Part shown: positions 23,637 through 35,542 of the stretch, one piece after another
Layout of the letters: every line of letters begins with the position of its first letter
Numbering within the stretch: position 1 is the first letter of the stretch
Notes under the pieces: model-generated
Database searches by the model: none
Seen by the model: only the letters and a program-made list of their open reading frames with translations
What the model was told of the DNA's origin: nothing
NCBI RefSeq assembly: GCF_028640845.1
Contig: NC_080539.1
Coordinates: forward strand, 364,685,016-364,749,015
Source: Ahaetulla prasina
Taxonomy: Eukaryota; Chordata; Lepidosauria; Squamata; Colubridae
Reading direction: 5' to 3'
DNA length: 64,000 bases
Translations under genes and position numbers: made by a program

Positions 23637-23759
23637 ATCCTTCCATTCGCCACCATCCAGTCAGAGCTGAAGAAACTTCTTGGATGAGGAGCGAAACGTC
23701 TTCAAAAAAACCCCCGGAAAATCCAGTTGCCTGTTGGAAAAACACCTTTGGGACCAGAA

Positions 23760-24204
23760 GAGCCAATTCTACCTCATTGTAAGGCTACATTAACAAAATC
23801 ATGGAAGTCTGAAGGTTCAAATCTCCAGCTGACTCCTTTACAGTCCTTGAACTGCCCCTGTGCATCCCTTCTTAGCTTTCCCTCCACCCATTATGCAGCT
23901 GCGGGCTACACCGTCTCTTTTCTGACTGTTCCCTAGACAGCAGTTTCTTCCTCCCGATTCTCAAGGTCTTTCTCATATATCACTGCAGGTTGTCATGAGG
24001 CTGTCTTTATCTTGTCCCCCTCACGCTTGAGGGAGAGAGAAAAGCTTAAATTATCCCTAGCTGTACAATGATAAAGTTGTCTTTTTTTTCCCCCCCTGAC
24101 AGTCTCCAATGACAGTCTCCAGAGAATAAAATCTGTTTGGCTTTGTCATCTATTACCCTGAGGGAAGTCACGGGTTGCCTTCAAACACCACCGGTCTGGA
24201 ATGC
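23760..24204. other. No gene seen
   Basis: Unique-looking sequence without exon or repeat ends. Confidence 0.35.
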
Positions 24205-25006
24205 GCTGACACAAGAACAGGCAGCCCTCAATTTACGGCCACAGCTGAGCCCAGAATTTCCATTGCTAATCAAGACGGTTGTTAAGTGAGTTTTGTCCCG
24301 TTTTACAACCTTTCTTGCCACAGTGGTTTAGGGAATCGCTGCAGTTGTTCAGTCGTTAACACGGTTGTTAAGGGAATCTGGCTTCCCCCTTGACTTTGCT
24401 TGTCAGAAGGTCGCTGTCAGGGTTCCAAGGAACACCCCCAACGAAATAAAGCTCTGAGGCTTGAGGTTCCTCAAAGTTCCAATTTATTAGAGATGTCATG
24501 TTGGCACAGCTGGGAAAACCCGAAACTGAAAACATCCCGGTTTTCCACACCCAGTTGACAGTTCACAGCTCTGCCCCACACCCACAAGTTCATCACATTG
24601 TCCAATCAACTCTTCACACTCAATTGGATTGAGGCAATCTTCAGGCAGTCTACATCAGACGCAGGCAAAAGTCCTTGAATACGGAATGCTGTTATGACTA
24701 ACTTTCTACTGCTCCTACAACAACCCCGTCCCAACTTCCCCAGCTAAAATATGTGGCAGTTAAGAAGCAAAAAAAAAAAATATTGCCTTCCAAAACTGAC
24801 AGTCGCAAAAGGTGACTCTGGGACACTGAAACCGTCATAAGTACATGCCAGTTGCCAAGCATTCAAATTTTGATCACATGATAGTGGGGATGCTGCAACA
24901 GTCATAAGCGTGAAAAATGGTCATAAGTCACCTTTTTCCAGTGCCGTTGTAACGTCGAATGATCAGTAATGATCGTAAGTCAAGGACTACCTATAGTTAT
25001 GGGTGC
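24205..25006. mobile_element. Tc1/mariner-like MITE split by LTR
   Basis: Body motifs TTGTTAAGTGAGTTTTG and GTAAGTCAAGGACTACCTAT flank the LTR at 24415-24801. Confidence 0.65.
24415..24801. mobile_element. Solo LTR, TGTCAGG family
   Basis: TGTCAGGGTTCC...AACTGACA, 387 bp. Perfect 5-bp target duplication GTCGC (24410-24414, 24802-24806). Confidence 0.85.
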
Positions 25007-25112
25007 ACTTCAATATACCCATAAAATGCTTCTACTCAGTGAGCTGTACTGGTTGCCAGTTGGCTTCAGGTTGCAATTGATGGACATCACTAAAGTCGTT
25101 CATGGTTTAGGA

Positions 25113-25569
25113 CCGTGATGGTGGGCACGCTAGCTGTTGCCCCAGCCCAGGTCTACCGCGCATGCGCGCACACCTCCCGCCAGCCAGTTGTTCTTTGGGT
25201 CTCTGCCACACATGCACGAGGTGGGGCACATGTGGGGGACGTGCGGATGAATGCGCGGTCGGTCAGGGCACATGCATGGGAGGGGTGCAGGTTAGTACAG
25301 GAGGCTTTCCAGGCCCAAAACGGGGCACGGGGACACCTCATATGGTGTCCCCGTGCCCTGTTTTGGCTTCCAGGTTGGTGCAGGAGGCCTTCCAGGTATC
25401 CCCTGTCCCCCATTTTGGGCCTGGAACGCCTCCTGTGCCAACCTGGAAGCCAAAACGGGGCATGTGGGGGGGGTGCTTGCATTGCATTTTTGGGGTTCTG
25501 GTACGCATGCGTGCATTCCCGTACATGCACACTTTGGGCACTCGGCACCAAAAAGGTTAACCATCACTG
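25113..25569. mobile_element. hAT-like MITE (GTGATGG family)
   Basis: CCGTGATGGTGGGCACGC...AACCATCACTG. Flanks GTTTAGGA (25105-25112) and GCTTAGGA (25570-25577). A large internal inverted repeat lies around 25320-25470. Confidence 0.75.
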
Positions 25570-25577
25570 GCTTAGGA

Positions 25578-26193
25578 TCTCATTATTCACAAGATCATGT
25601 CTCTCTCTAAGTATCTCCAGTTGCCTCTCTTTTATCTCATAAGATCCACTACGGTGAGCATGCTCTGGATCTCTGGATCATTTCTCTGAAGAAATGTGAC
25701 ACTTATGGGATGCTGGAGGTGTGCCTTTCTGTTACTACTCCTGTCTTCTGAAACAGAAACAAGCCACCAGACCCACATGTGTAGAGTACAACGAGCTACT
25801 CTATTGCTCAATGCTTATCTCACAGCAATCGTCTCAGACTCCGGCAGTTTACCCCTGGGAAAGACTAGATAAGGTCCAATGGCACTCGAAGGGATCAGAT
25901 CTTGGCCTCTTGTGTCTACGTAATGATTCCAGACTGATACCCTGCTTGACCCCTCCACCCGACTGGGACGGAGCCTCTCCAACAATCCTGCCTTGAGGCC
26001 TTTGTTGCCCTAGCGTTATTGACATTCATGAAGGCCATAAGGACCTGATTTATCCAGCAAATCTTTAGCCAGCAAGGGTTCTGAATTCACCAGTTTGTTA
26101 TGCAGTTTTATTTTTACTATTTGCTGAATAGTGGTTTGTTGTTTCTGATCTCTTAATGTTCTTTTGTTTAACTTTTCTTGAATGTTATTTGAA

Positions 26194-26202
<9 letters not shown>
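25578..26202. other. No gene seen
   Basis: Contains L2-like debris (GATCTCATTATTCACAAG). No exon supported. Confidence 0.35.

Positions 26203-26250
<48 letters not shown>
26203..26250. repeat. (CT)n microsatellite
   Basis: About 24 uninterrupted CT units. Confidence 0.97.
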
Positions 26251-26255
<5 letters not shown>

Positions 26256-26289
26256 CAAAAGCTAGCATGGATTTGTTATTAAGGTGTTG

Positions 26290-26700
26290 GTCTAGTTCCC
26301 CCTTCAGCCTTTAAGCTCATTGATTGACAGCTCCTCCTCCCTCTCATCCCAAGAGCCAATCAGATGGAGTGGGGAAAAAGTTGGTCTAGACATGGGAAAT
26401 CTGGATTCTAGTCCCCTTTCAGCCTCAGAAGCTCATTGGTTGAATTTCAGCCAGCCCCTCCCTCTAAGCCCAAGAGCCAATCATGTGGCATGGGGAAGGG
26501 GATGGATTAAATATGGGGTATCTAGATTCTAGTCCCCCTTCAGTCTCAGAAACTTACTGGTTGAATTTGGGCCAGCCCCTCCCTCTCAGCCCAAAAGCCA
26601 ATTAGATGGATTGGGGAAGGGGAAGGAGTGGGGAGACTGAGGTTTTAATTCCCCCTCCCCACTTTGTCTTAGAATCTTCCTAGAAAACTTTGGGCCAATC
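26290..26700. repeat. 121-bp tandem repeat, about 3.5 units
   Basis: AAGAGCCAAT-type motif at 26351, 26472 and 26593 (121 bp apart). Each unit begins TCTAGTCCCC-like and ends with GGGGAAGGGG-like sequence. Units hold CCAAT-box-like GAGCCAATCA. Confidence 0.85.
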
Positions 26701-27114
26701 TATCCTTCTCAGCTTTAGACCAGGAAATCGAAAGGTGCCCGAGAAGTGGATAGAGGTTAACCACTTCTGAAAATTTAATTGAAATTAAAGTAATTCAATT
26801 TAGGTACCAACTTCAGGCGGTGTTTATATCAAGTAAATTAAATTAAAATGTTGTCAAGACAACTGCCTGCACCTGTTGACACAGTCACCAGAAACCAAGA
26901 CTGCCTCAGAAGACCGCAACGAGAAACAGGAATTGTAAAAAAAAAAGAAAAAGAAAAAAATGTGTGGAAACTGGTTATGACCAAGAACAGAGGCCACTGA
27001 GGCAGGAAGGACCCATCTAGTTATTTGCAAGGGCAAAGATGGCGTGTGTGTGTGCAAACACTTCAACCACTTAGAAAAACCCAAAGGCAAAATAATAATA
27101 ATAATAATTATATC

Positions 27115-27560
27115 CAGGGGTGGGATTTAGTCAGTTCAGACCGGTTCGCAGGAACCGGATGCTAATTTTACATCTGGTTTGCTGAACCGGTAGTTGCAAG
27201 GACTGGCCGGCCCCACCTGCCCCACCCCATCCCTCTCAGTAGTCTCCACACGGCCCGTTTTGGATGCCAAGTAAGTGCAGGGCCCGCGAGGAGGCTCTGG
27301 GAGGGCGAAAAATGGGCCTCCCAGAAGTTCTGGAAGTTCAAAAATGGACCAGTTTTGGGCCTCCGGAGGGCCTCCAGAGCCCAGGGAAGGCCGTTTTGGC
27401 CCTCCCAGAGGCTTGAGGAAAGCCTCCAGAGCCTGGGGAGGATGAAAACGCCACACACCCCCAGTGGTGCAGGAGGCCAAGTAGGCCCCGCCCACATGGC
27501 CACGGCCACCCAGCAACCGGGCAGAGAACTGGTTGCTAAAAATTTTCAATCCCACCCCTG
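27115..27560. mobile_element. hAT-like MITE, CAGnGGTG family
   Basis: CAGGGGTGGGATTT...CAATCCCACCCCTG. Flanks ATTATATC (27107-27114) and ATTATAGC (27561-27568). Confidence 0.8.
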
Positions 27561-27568
27561 ATTATAGC

Positions 27569-28110
27569 CAACCTTCTGAACATTTGGGGGGGGGGAGAAA
27601 CTCAAATTCCTCTCTACGTGTGTGATATGACACCCCCACTTTGGATTTTTTGACTCAAAGCTTCGCTGTGGCACTGTGAATACCGCGTGCTTTTCTTTTG
27701 AGGAAACAAACGTAGCCAAGGACACTTACCAAGTGGTATGTTCTGCTTGCAAATATGGTTATTAAGGGACATAAAATGCAAAAGGGTCTATTTGGTCGGT
27801 AGGTGTATTCATTCCGTTAGTTATTAACTTGATACATGGCCTCTTCCTCATTTAGCAGGCAATTGGGGCTACATTCAATAAAATATTGATTAAATTTTTA
27901 CCTCCACGCAACCAAGGAGGGCAAAGAAATCAAAAAGGAAGTTTAGGCCACTTTAATACAATTAAAGGGTGATCCTGAAACATCATGCAGCATTTTTAAA
28001 AAGCACGGGGTCAAGGAGACTTTTTATTATCTATTTAAAGCAGAGCAAGGAGGGGAGGAAACCGCTGGACTGTTCTTGCTAGCCCCCTTCAAATCAACCG
28101 CCTAATAAAT
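27569..28110. other. No gene seen
   Basis: Repeat-poor. It holds a good minus-strand donor-like CTTG|GTAAGTG near 27732, but the frame before it is not a signal peptide. Confidence 0.4.
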
Positions 28111-28111
28111 T

Positions 28112-29213
28112 ACATGCAGTCCTATTCGTTTAGTGACCTTTCAAAGTTACAACAGCACTGAAAAAAGTGAAGTATGACCAGTCTTTGCACTTATGACTGC
28201 AGTAGCATCCCCCACAGTCATGTGATTAGCATTCAGGTGGTGGGATGACCTGGGGCATGGTAAGAAAGCAACACAGCCAGAGAAGAGGTCTAACTCCCCT
28301 TTATTGCTCCAACTTTGCCCCCAAAAGTCCCCAAATTTACTACAAGTTCTAGACTAAAGCTCTCACACACACCTTCAGCAGCCTCTGGCTGCGAGTAATC
28401 CAGTAAGTCAGGTTAGCCAAACAGTAAGCAGGGCCAGCAATCCAGTAAGCCACGTTATCCAAACAGTAACCAGGACCAGCAGTCCAGTAAGCCAGGTTAG
28501 CCAAACAGTAACCAGATCAAGAAGTTCAGCGAAGCAGGCAAACCAGGCAAGCCCCACAAGACAGAGCACAGTAATCTCCAGGCGTCGGCAAGTGCACATG
28601 AGGCTCCACAGATTGTTCCCGACAAATGCCCCTCCTACCAGCACCTCCTTACATCTCAGTCCCCAGATGTGCCTTGTGAAGGGGAGGCAGGGCACTCTCC
28701 TCTCTTGTAGCCGGCTCAGTCTACGTTGTTCTCGCCTTCTCTCTTCTCTCCATGCTCTAGGATCCGGAGGGGGTGGTCCTTGCTCTGTCTCTCCTGCTCC
28801 TCCCTGTCTGTAAGCCTTTCTAAACCTGAAAAGCCCCACCCGGACTGACTCTGCTTTTCCCCAGTTTCCTTCAAGGCCAATGGAGCCGCTTGTCGGCTCT
28901 TGTTCCAGCTCACCTTCGCCAGGAGATTCAGACTCCGATGGGGGCATGACAGGTGATACGCAACCAGTATATATTTACAACAATTCCAACATCCCGGGGT
29001 CATATAAATCACCATTTGTGACCTTCCTAGCCAGCTTCCAATAAGCAAAGTCAATGGGGGGAAGCTGAAATTGCTTAACCGTCATGTCATTCATTTAACA
29101 ATAGCAGTGACTGGCCTAACAGGCATGACCATGGAGAGGCAGCAATGGTTGCAAGTGTGAAAAATGGTCATAGGTCACTAAACTAACTTGTTAAGTTGAG
29201 GACTACCTGTATT
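28112..29213. mobile_element. Tc1/mariner-like MITE split by an LTR-like insert
   Basis: GTTTAGTGACCTTTCAAAG at left, TTAAGTTGAGGACTACCTGT at right. The element is interrupted at 28246-28951. Confidence 0.65.
28246..28951 (-). mobile_element. Probable solo LTR, related family
   Basis: Minus strand TGTCATGCCCC...CCCAGGTCA. The minus frame has PPSESESPGEGELEQEP and DPRAWREERRREQRR, resembling the C-terminal frame in the LTRs at 11540 and 19379. It contains 42-bp-type repeats of CAGTAACCAGGACC. Target duplication not clear. Confidence 0.55.
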
Positions 29214-29460
29214 TAAAGCAAGCTGGAGTCTATGGGATTTTCCCAGAGCATGGAAACATAAGAGGGGTTTTTTCCCTTCTACAAAAACCATAATCTCTCG
29301 TGGAATATGACAGCTGTGTTTGACAGAGGGGCAGAGACCAAGATGGACAAGACCATCTCATTTCTCATTTCTCCTCCTCATCATGTTTTTCCTCCCCGCT
29401 TTCCCCACTCAGAAGGCTTCTGATAGAGGGTACTGACTCATAGCACTTAGCAATAGCACA

Positions 29461-29473
29461 TAGATAGATAGAT

Positions 29474-29551
<78 letters not shown>

Positions 29552-29555
29552 CGGA
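29461..29555. repeat. (GATA)n microsatellite
   Basis: About 22 GATA units with one GATGATA break. Confidence 0.97.
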
Positions 29556-29573
29556 CGGATAGACTAGATAAAT

Positions 29574-29670
29574 CAGGGGTCTCCAAACTTGGCAAATTTA
29601 AGACTTGTAGACTTCAACTCTGGGAGTTGAAGTCCACAAGTCTTAAAGTTGCCAAGGTTGGAGACCCCTG
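29574..29670. mobile_element. Palindromic hAT-like MITE, short
   Basis: CAGGGGTCTCCAAAC...GGTTGGAGACCCCTG. Flanks AGATAAAT and AGATAGAT. It sits inside the GATA array. Confidence 0.8.
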
Positions 29671-29805
<135 letters not shown>

Positions 29806-29876
29806 CTGGCTGGCTGGCTAGCTAGCTAGCTAGCTAGATGAAAGATAGATAGATAGACAGACAGACAGACTAGAGA

Positions 29877-29912
<36 letters not shown>

Positions 29913-29933
29913 CAGAGAGAGAGAGAGAGAGAG

Positions 29934-30347
29934 ACCGTATTTTTCGGAATATAAGATGCACCTTAGTTTTTGGGGAGGAAAATAAGAAAAAAGCTGATTG
30001 GCAGGTGGATTGGCCTCCAGGAATACCTCCAATCAGCTGTTCCCAGAGGTGAATTTTAGTAACAGGTTTGTTGGTTGTGAGCTCTGTGCCTTGCTTTTTT
30101 TTTTTTGCTTTTTTTTTTCTGCCTCTGAAACTTCATTTCAGAAAAAACTTTTTTCTGCCTCTGAAAGCCTCCAAAATAGAACTTCAGAAAAAAAGCCTCT
30201 GAAGCTCTGTTTGGGGGCTTCTTTTCTGAAGCTTCTTTCAGCCTCCGAAACCTCCGTTTGAAAAGCTGGGCGGGGCTACATTCGGAGTATAAGACTTTCA
30301 CCCTCTTTTTTGGGGGGAAAAGGTGCGTTTTATACTCCAAAAAATAC
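29934..30347. mobile_element. MITE with CCGTATTTTTCGG ends, copy 1
   Basis: CCGTATTTTTCGGAATATAA at left; its inverse (TACTCCAAAAAATACG) at right. The interior has repeated CTTTTTTCTGCCTCTGAAA. Superfamily unassigned. Confidence 0.65.
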
Positions 30348-30438
<91 letters not shown>

Positions 30439-30446
30439 GATAGATA

Positions 30447-30836
30447 GAATTCTTTATTGGCCAAGTGTGATTGGACACACAAGGAATTTGTCTTTGGTGC
30501 ATGTGCTCTCAGTGTACATAAAAAGAAAAGATACATGCGTCAAGAATCGTAAGGTACAACACTTAAAGATAGTCATAGCGTACAAATAAGCAATCAAATC
30601 ATACTAGGAAACAATCAATATAAATTGTAAAGATACATCAACAAGTTACAGTCATACAGTCATGAGTGAGAGAAGATGGGTGATAGGAACGATGAGAAGA
30701 CTAATAGTAATAGTAATGCAGCCTTAGTGAATAGTTTGACAGTGTGGAGGGAATTATTTGTTTAGCAGAGTGATGGCATTCGGGAAAAAACTGTTCTTGT
30801 GTCTAATTGTTCTGGTGTGCAGTGCACTATAGTGTC
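30447..30836 (-). mobile_element. L3-like LINE 3' end, copy 1
   Basis: Reverse of the 3' end at 50310-50570 (GTCCAATCACACTTGGCC then AATAAAGAATTCTAT). Confidence 0.8.
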
Positions 30837-31078
30837 ATTTTGAGGGTAGACTTATATATACTGCTTTACAGTGCCTTACAGCCCTGTCTAAGCCGTTTTT
30901 ACAGAGTCAGCCTATTGCCCCCAACAGGGTGGGTCCTCATTTTACCCACCTCGGAAGGACGGAAAACTGAGTCAACCCTGAGCCTGGTGAGATCTGAACT
31001 GCCAAATTGCAGGCAGCTGGCAGGCAGCAGAAGTAGCCTGCAGTACCGCACTCTAACCACTGCACCACCGAGGCTCAT
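30837..31078 (-). mobile_element. tRNA-derived SINE (family B), copy 1
   Basis: Reverse complement: GCCTCGGTGGTGCAGTGG head (A-box region), B-box-like GTTCAGATCTC, then CCGAGGTGGGTAAAATGAGG. Confidence 0.8.
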
Positions 31079-31424
31079 CCTGGAGATTTGAAATGATCTT
31101 TGGCAGGGCGAGACCGTTGGAATCCAACCAAGATCTACAAATTACACTGTAAGTAGAAGCCACATCTTGGTAATTTATCCCATTAATATAATAATCCTCT
31201 TTCTAAGAAAAAGGCAAGTGGGAGTGGGTGTAGTCAGCGCAGAATTGTGCAATTAGGAACCTAATATTTTGAGCCAGAGAATGGTTTGTCAGGTATTGAA
31301 CGGTAACAAGAAAAGGACGTCCAGCTGACATTAGTGGTGAGTATTTTGAAGCTGTGTTTCCTTTCTTTTACCTTCATTCTTTATTTATGCTTTCTTACAG
31401 TTACCGATAGATAGATAGATAGAT

Positions 31425-31455
<31 letters not shown>

Positions 31456-31469
31456 CTGGCAGGCAGGCA

Positions 31470-31557
<88 letters not shown>

Positions 31558-31586
31558 AGCTAGCTAGCTAGCTAGCTGGATGAAAC

Positions 31587-31635
<49 letters not shown>

Positions 31636-31664
31636 TAGATAGATAGATAAATAGATAGACAGAC

Positions 31665-31728
<64 letters not shown>

Positions 31729-31731
<3 letters not shown>

Positions 31732-32149
31732 TATTTTTCGGAGTATAAGATGCATCTTAGTTTTTGGGGAGGAAAATAAGAAAAAAGCTGATTGGCAGGT
31801 GGATTGGCCTCCAGGAATACCTCCAATCAGCTGTTCCCAGAGGTGAATTTTAGCAACAGGTTCCTTGGTTGTGAGCTCTATGCCTTGCTTTTTTTTTTTT
31901 TGCTTTTTTTTCTGCCTCTGAAACTTCATTTCAGAAAAAACTTTTTTCTGCCTCTGAAAGCCTCCAAAATAGAACTTCAGAAAAAAAGCCTCTGAAGCTG
32001 TTTGGGGGCTTCTTTTCTGAAGCTTCTTTCAGCCTCTGAAACCTCCGTTTGAGAAGCTGGGCGGGGCTACATTCGGAGTATAAGACACACCCAGATTTTC
32101 ACCCTCTTTTTTGGGGGGAAAAGGTGTGTTTTATACTCCAAAAAATACG
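31729..32149. mobile_element. MITE with CCGTATTTTTCGG ends, copy 2
   Basis: Duplicate of 29934-30347, including the inverse end. It retains TAAGACACACCCAGATTTTC, which is shorter in copy 1. Confidence 0.65.
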
Positions 32150-32153
32150 ATAG

Positions 32154-32227
<74 letters not shown>

Positions 32228-32228
<1 letters not shown>

Positions 32229-32622
32229 ATTCTTTATTGGCCAAGTGTGATTGGACACACAAGGAATTTGTCTTTGGTGCATGTGCTCTCAGTGTACATA
32301 AAAAGACAAGATACATTCGTCAAGAATCGTAAGGTACAACACTTAAAGATAGTCATAGCGTACAAATAAGCAATCAAATCATACTAGGAAACAATCAATA
32401 TAAATTGTAAAGATACATCAACAAGTTACAATCATACAGTCATGAGTGAGAGAAGATGGGTGATAGGAACGATGAGAAGATTAATAGTAATAGTAATAGT
32501 AATGCAGCCTTAGTGAATAGTTTGACAATGTTGAGGGAATTATTTGTTTAGCAGAGTGATGGCATTCGGGAAAAAACTGCTCTTGTGTCTAGTTGTTCTG
32601 GTGTGCAGTGCACTATAGTGTC
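32228..32622 (-). mobile_element. L3-like LINE 3' end, copy 2
   Basis: Duplicate of 30447-30836 with a few substitutions and one extra TAG repeat. Confidence 0.8.
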
Positions 32623-32864
32623 ATTTTGAGAGTAGACTTATATATACTGCTTTACAGTGCTTTACAGCCCTGTCTAAGCCGTTTTTACAGAGTCAGCCTA
32701 TTGCCCCCAACAGGGTGGGTCCTCATTTTACCCACCTCGGAAGGACGGAAAACTGAGTCAACCTTGAGCCTGGTGAGATCTGAACTGCCAAATTGCAGGC
32801 AGCTGGCAGGCAGCAGAAGTAGCCTGCAGTACCGCACTCTAACCACTGCACCACCGAGGCTCAT
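32623..32864 (-). mobile_element. tRNA-derived SINE (family B), copy 2
   Basis: Duplicate of 30837-31078. Confidence 0.8.
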
Positions 32865-33465
32865 CCTGGAGATTTGAAATGATCTTTGGCAGGGCGAGAC
32901 CGTTGGACTCCAACCAAAATCTACAAATTACACTGTAAGTAGAAGCCACATCTTGGTGATTTATCCCATTAATATAATAATCCTCTTTCTAAGAAAAAGG
33001 CAAGTGAGAGTGGGTGTAGTCAGCGCAGAATTGTGCAATTAGGAACCTAATATTTTGAGCCAGAGAATGGTTTGTCAGGTATTGAATGGTAACAAGAAAA
33101 GGACGTCCAGCTGACATTAGTGGTGAGTATTTTGAAGCTGTGTTTCCTTTCTTTTACCTTCATTCTTTATTTATGCTTTCTTACAGTTACCGTTAATAAT
33201 TAATTGCCTGTATATTATTTGCAACTTGGAGTTTACTCCTTGTGTATGGCTTGTTTCCTCTGAGTGGCTTCAGAAGGAAAAAGCTTTGGTCATGTGTAGG
33301 GGACAGCTCTTGACCCATGGGGATGAAAAGGAGATGCTGGTTGCCAAAGAAGTCGGGGCAATCCTGTAGATCTTCCCATTGCTGAACTAGTCTAATTTGG
33401 GAGCAGGGAGAGGGTTGGGGGCAATCTGTACAAAGGGGTGAGAACAAAGAAGAGAGGGGGGTCAA

Positions 33466-33645
33466 TTTATTTTCCAAAGCACCAGAAGATGGGAGAAGAA
33501 ACAATGGATGGAAACGGATCAAGGAGAGAACCAACTTAGAACTAAGGAGAAATTTCCTGACAGTGAGAACGATTAAGCAGTGGAACGACTTGCCCAGTGT
33601 GCTCCAACACTGGAAGTTTTTAAGAAGAGATTAGACAAACATTAG
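33466..33645 (+). mobile_element. CR1 LINE 3' fragment
   Basis: Encodes the CR1 C-terminal NLELRRNFLTVRTI-type peptide with one stop. Repeat-poor sequence lies before it (33193-33465). Confidence 0.75.
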
Positions 33646-33672
33646 ACTCCCACGAAGAAGAGGGAATCAAGC

Positions 33673-33809
33673 CAGTGGTGGGATTCAAATAATTTAACAA
33701 CCGGTTCTCTGCCCTAATAATTTCTTCCAACAACCAGTTCAGCAAACTGCTCAGAAAGTTAACAACCGGTTCTCCCGAAGTGGTGCGAACTGGCTGAATC
33801 CCACCACTG
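33673..33809. mobile_element. hAT-like MITE, CAGnGGTG family, minimal
   Basis: 137 bp, CAGTGGTGGGATTC...GAATCCCACCACTG. Flanks AATCAAGC (33665-33672) and AGTCAAGC (33810-33817). Confidence 0.85.
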
Positions 33810-33814
33810 AGTCA

Positions 33815-34615
33815 AGCTATTCTCCAAAGCACCTGAAGGCAGGACAAGAAGCAATGGGTGGAAACTAATCAAGGAGAGAAGCAACTTAAGGTACTGGTCA
33901 CTACCTTTAAAGCGCTCCATGGCTTAGGGCCTGGGTACTTACGGGACCGCCTGCTGTTACCACATGCCTCCCACCGATCCGTACACTCACACAGAGAGGG
34001 ACTCCTTAGGGTGCCGTCCGCCAAGCAATGTCGGCTGGCGGCACCCAGGGGAAGAGCCTTCTCTGTGGGGGCTCCTACTCTCTGGAATGAACTTCCCCCT
34101 GGCTTGCGCCAATTGCCTGACCTTCGGACCTTTCGCCGCGAGCTGAAGACGTATTTATTTACTCACGCGGGGTTGGCTTAAATTTTAAATTCTAAATTTT
34201 AATTTTTTGGATGTATTTTAATGGGTTTAAAATTTTTAATATGTTTTAAATTTTTGCCCAACTTTATAATAAGTTTTTTAACTGTTTATTTTAAATTGTA
34301 TTTGTTACTGTTTTTATTTCTGGCTGTACACCGCCCTGAGTCCTTCGGGAGAAGGGCGGTATAAAAATCTAATAAATAATAATAATAATAATAATAACTT
34401 AGAACTCAGGAGAAATTTCCTGACAGTTAGAACAATAATAAGTGGAACAACTTGCCTCCAGAAGTTGTGAATGCTCCAACACTGGAAGTTTTTAAGAAAA
34501 TGTTGGATAACCATTTGTCTGAAATGGTGTAGGGTTTCCTGCCTGGGCAGGGGGTTGGACTAGAAGGCCTCTAAGGTCCCTTCCAACTCTGTTATTATGT
34601 TATGTTATGTTATTT
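33815..34615 (+). mobile_element. CR1 LINE 3' end split by L2
   Basis: CR1 C-terminal coding relic, then CCTTCCAACTCTGTTATTATG tail. An L2 3' end is inserted after GCAACTTA. Confidence 0.8.
33889..34396 (+). mobile_element. L2 LINE 3' end, 5'-truncated
   Basis: Encodes TFKALHGLGPGYLRDRL...LKTYLFTHAGLA, in line with the L2 ORF end at 43545-43820, followed by the ACCGCCCTGAGTCCTTCGGG hairpin and an AATAAT tail. A short direct repeat AACTTA flanks it. Confidence 0.85.
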
Positions 34616-34633
34616 GTTCGGAATGGTCTAGGG

Positions 34634-35025
34634 CTGTGATGGTGAACCTATGGCACGCGTGCCAGCTTATCGATGGGCACACAACCTCAGCTCTGGTGCG
34701 TGCCAGCTACTTTTCAGGCCTTCTGGGCCCACCAGAAGTAAGGAAACAAACTGCTTCCTGCCTCTGCAGGGCCCCAGGGGGGGTGAGGCCTGTTTTTCTC
34801 TTGCCCCAAGCTCCAGAGTCTTTCTAGGGGAGGGCAAAAATGGCCTTCCCCATCTCCCCGGAAGTTGGCAAATGGGCCGTTTCCGGTCTCCAGAGGGCCT
34901 CCAGAGGGGTGAGGAAGGCTGTTTTTGCTCTCCCCAGACTCCTAGAAAGGCTCTGGAGCCCGGAGACAGCAAAAAACAGGCCTTCTGGGCCATTGTGTGC
35001 TAGGAGCGGCGGGGCACACATGTGC
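34634..35025. mobile_element. hAT-like MITE (GTGATGG family), right end lost
   Basis: GTGATGGTGAACCTATGGCA at left. GC-rich interior with GGCCTCCAGAGG repeats. No CCATCACTG end found. Confidence 0.55.
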
Positions 35026-35034
35026 GGGGCAGGG

Positions 35035-35235
35035 TGCATAGAATTATCCTCCTTTCTGAGGAGTCCATAATGCTGGGAAAGATGGAAGGGAAGAGAAGAA
35101 GAGGGCAACTAGCAAGGAAGTGGATGGACTTTACAGCGATAGATGCTGGAAGGAGCAGTTTCAAGATAGATCACCCCATGGGGAAAAATCTCTCCATGTG
35201 GCTGCTAACAGTTGGCATCACTTGATGGCATGTGA
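35035..35235 (+). pseudogene. Bov-B (RTE) LINE C-terminal relic
   Basis: Encodes MLGKMEGKRRRGQLARKWMD, matching the LGK.EGKRRRG..R..W.D end motif of Bov-B ORF2. About 200 bp, with frame breaks. Confidence 0.7.
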
Positions 35236-35239
35236 TTAA

Positions 35240-35540
35240 AAAAATAAGCAATGCTTAACTCCTTCATCTTGTTGGAACCTCTCCTTCTTTATGTGCCTTA
35301 GTCAAAATGTTTCCTTGTGGCAACCATAGTCCCACTTGAGTGTTGAGGGATCAGGAGAATAATGAGACATTTACACAAGTGTCCATCTGCTTCATTGTGG
35401 CTCTCGTCTGTCTCGCCAGAGCCAACATTAGCAGGAAAGGTGGATAGCGGAGGTAACATGTCCTTCGAAATAAATTTGGGTATACCAGTCATCTGCACTT
35501 CACAACAGGTAAAATGCTTGTCTTAATCAAACGCTGCTAC
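35240..35540. other. No gene seen
   Basis: Unique-looking 300 bp, no exon or RNA found. Confidence 0.35.
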
Positions 35541-35542
35541 AT

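Larger units (their letters stand above)
22275..23757. repeat. Interspersed repeat X with two nested insertions
   Basis: GGAGATTCTCAGTCATCCAG at the left. The body resumes after a hAT MITE (22445-23184) and again after a solo LTR (23244-23636), and ends with CCAAGAAG-type and AAACACCTTTGGGACC sequence. Confidence 0.75.
31407..33192. repeat. Tandem duplication, unit 2
   Basis: Second copy of unit 1. It starts at GATA directly after TTTCTTACAGTTACC (31391-31405), which also ends unit 2 at about 33190. Microsatellite lengths differ (GGCT much longer here). Confidence 0.9.

Noticed and set aside
27732..27790. Possible NCAN signal-peptide exon before donor CTTG|GTAAGTG
   Set aside because: The phase would fit, but the frame (MSLNNHICKQNIPL) is not a signal peptide and no supporting acceptor is clear.
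28408..28947. Frame with repeated hydrophobic LTGLLVLVTVW segments, looking like a membrane protein
   Set aside because: It is LTR-like repeat DNA. The hydrophobic repeats are a 42-bp tandem unit, and the other part matches the LTR frame.
30807..32877. Two identical 94-codon frames as a duplicated gene
   Set aside because: They are a tRNA-derived SINE and LINE tail in antisense, copied by the tandem duplication.
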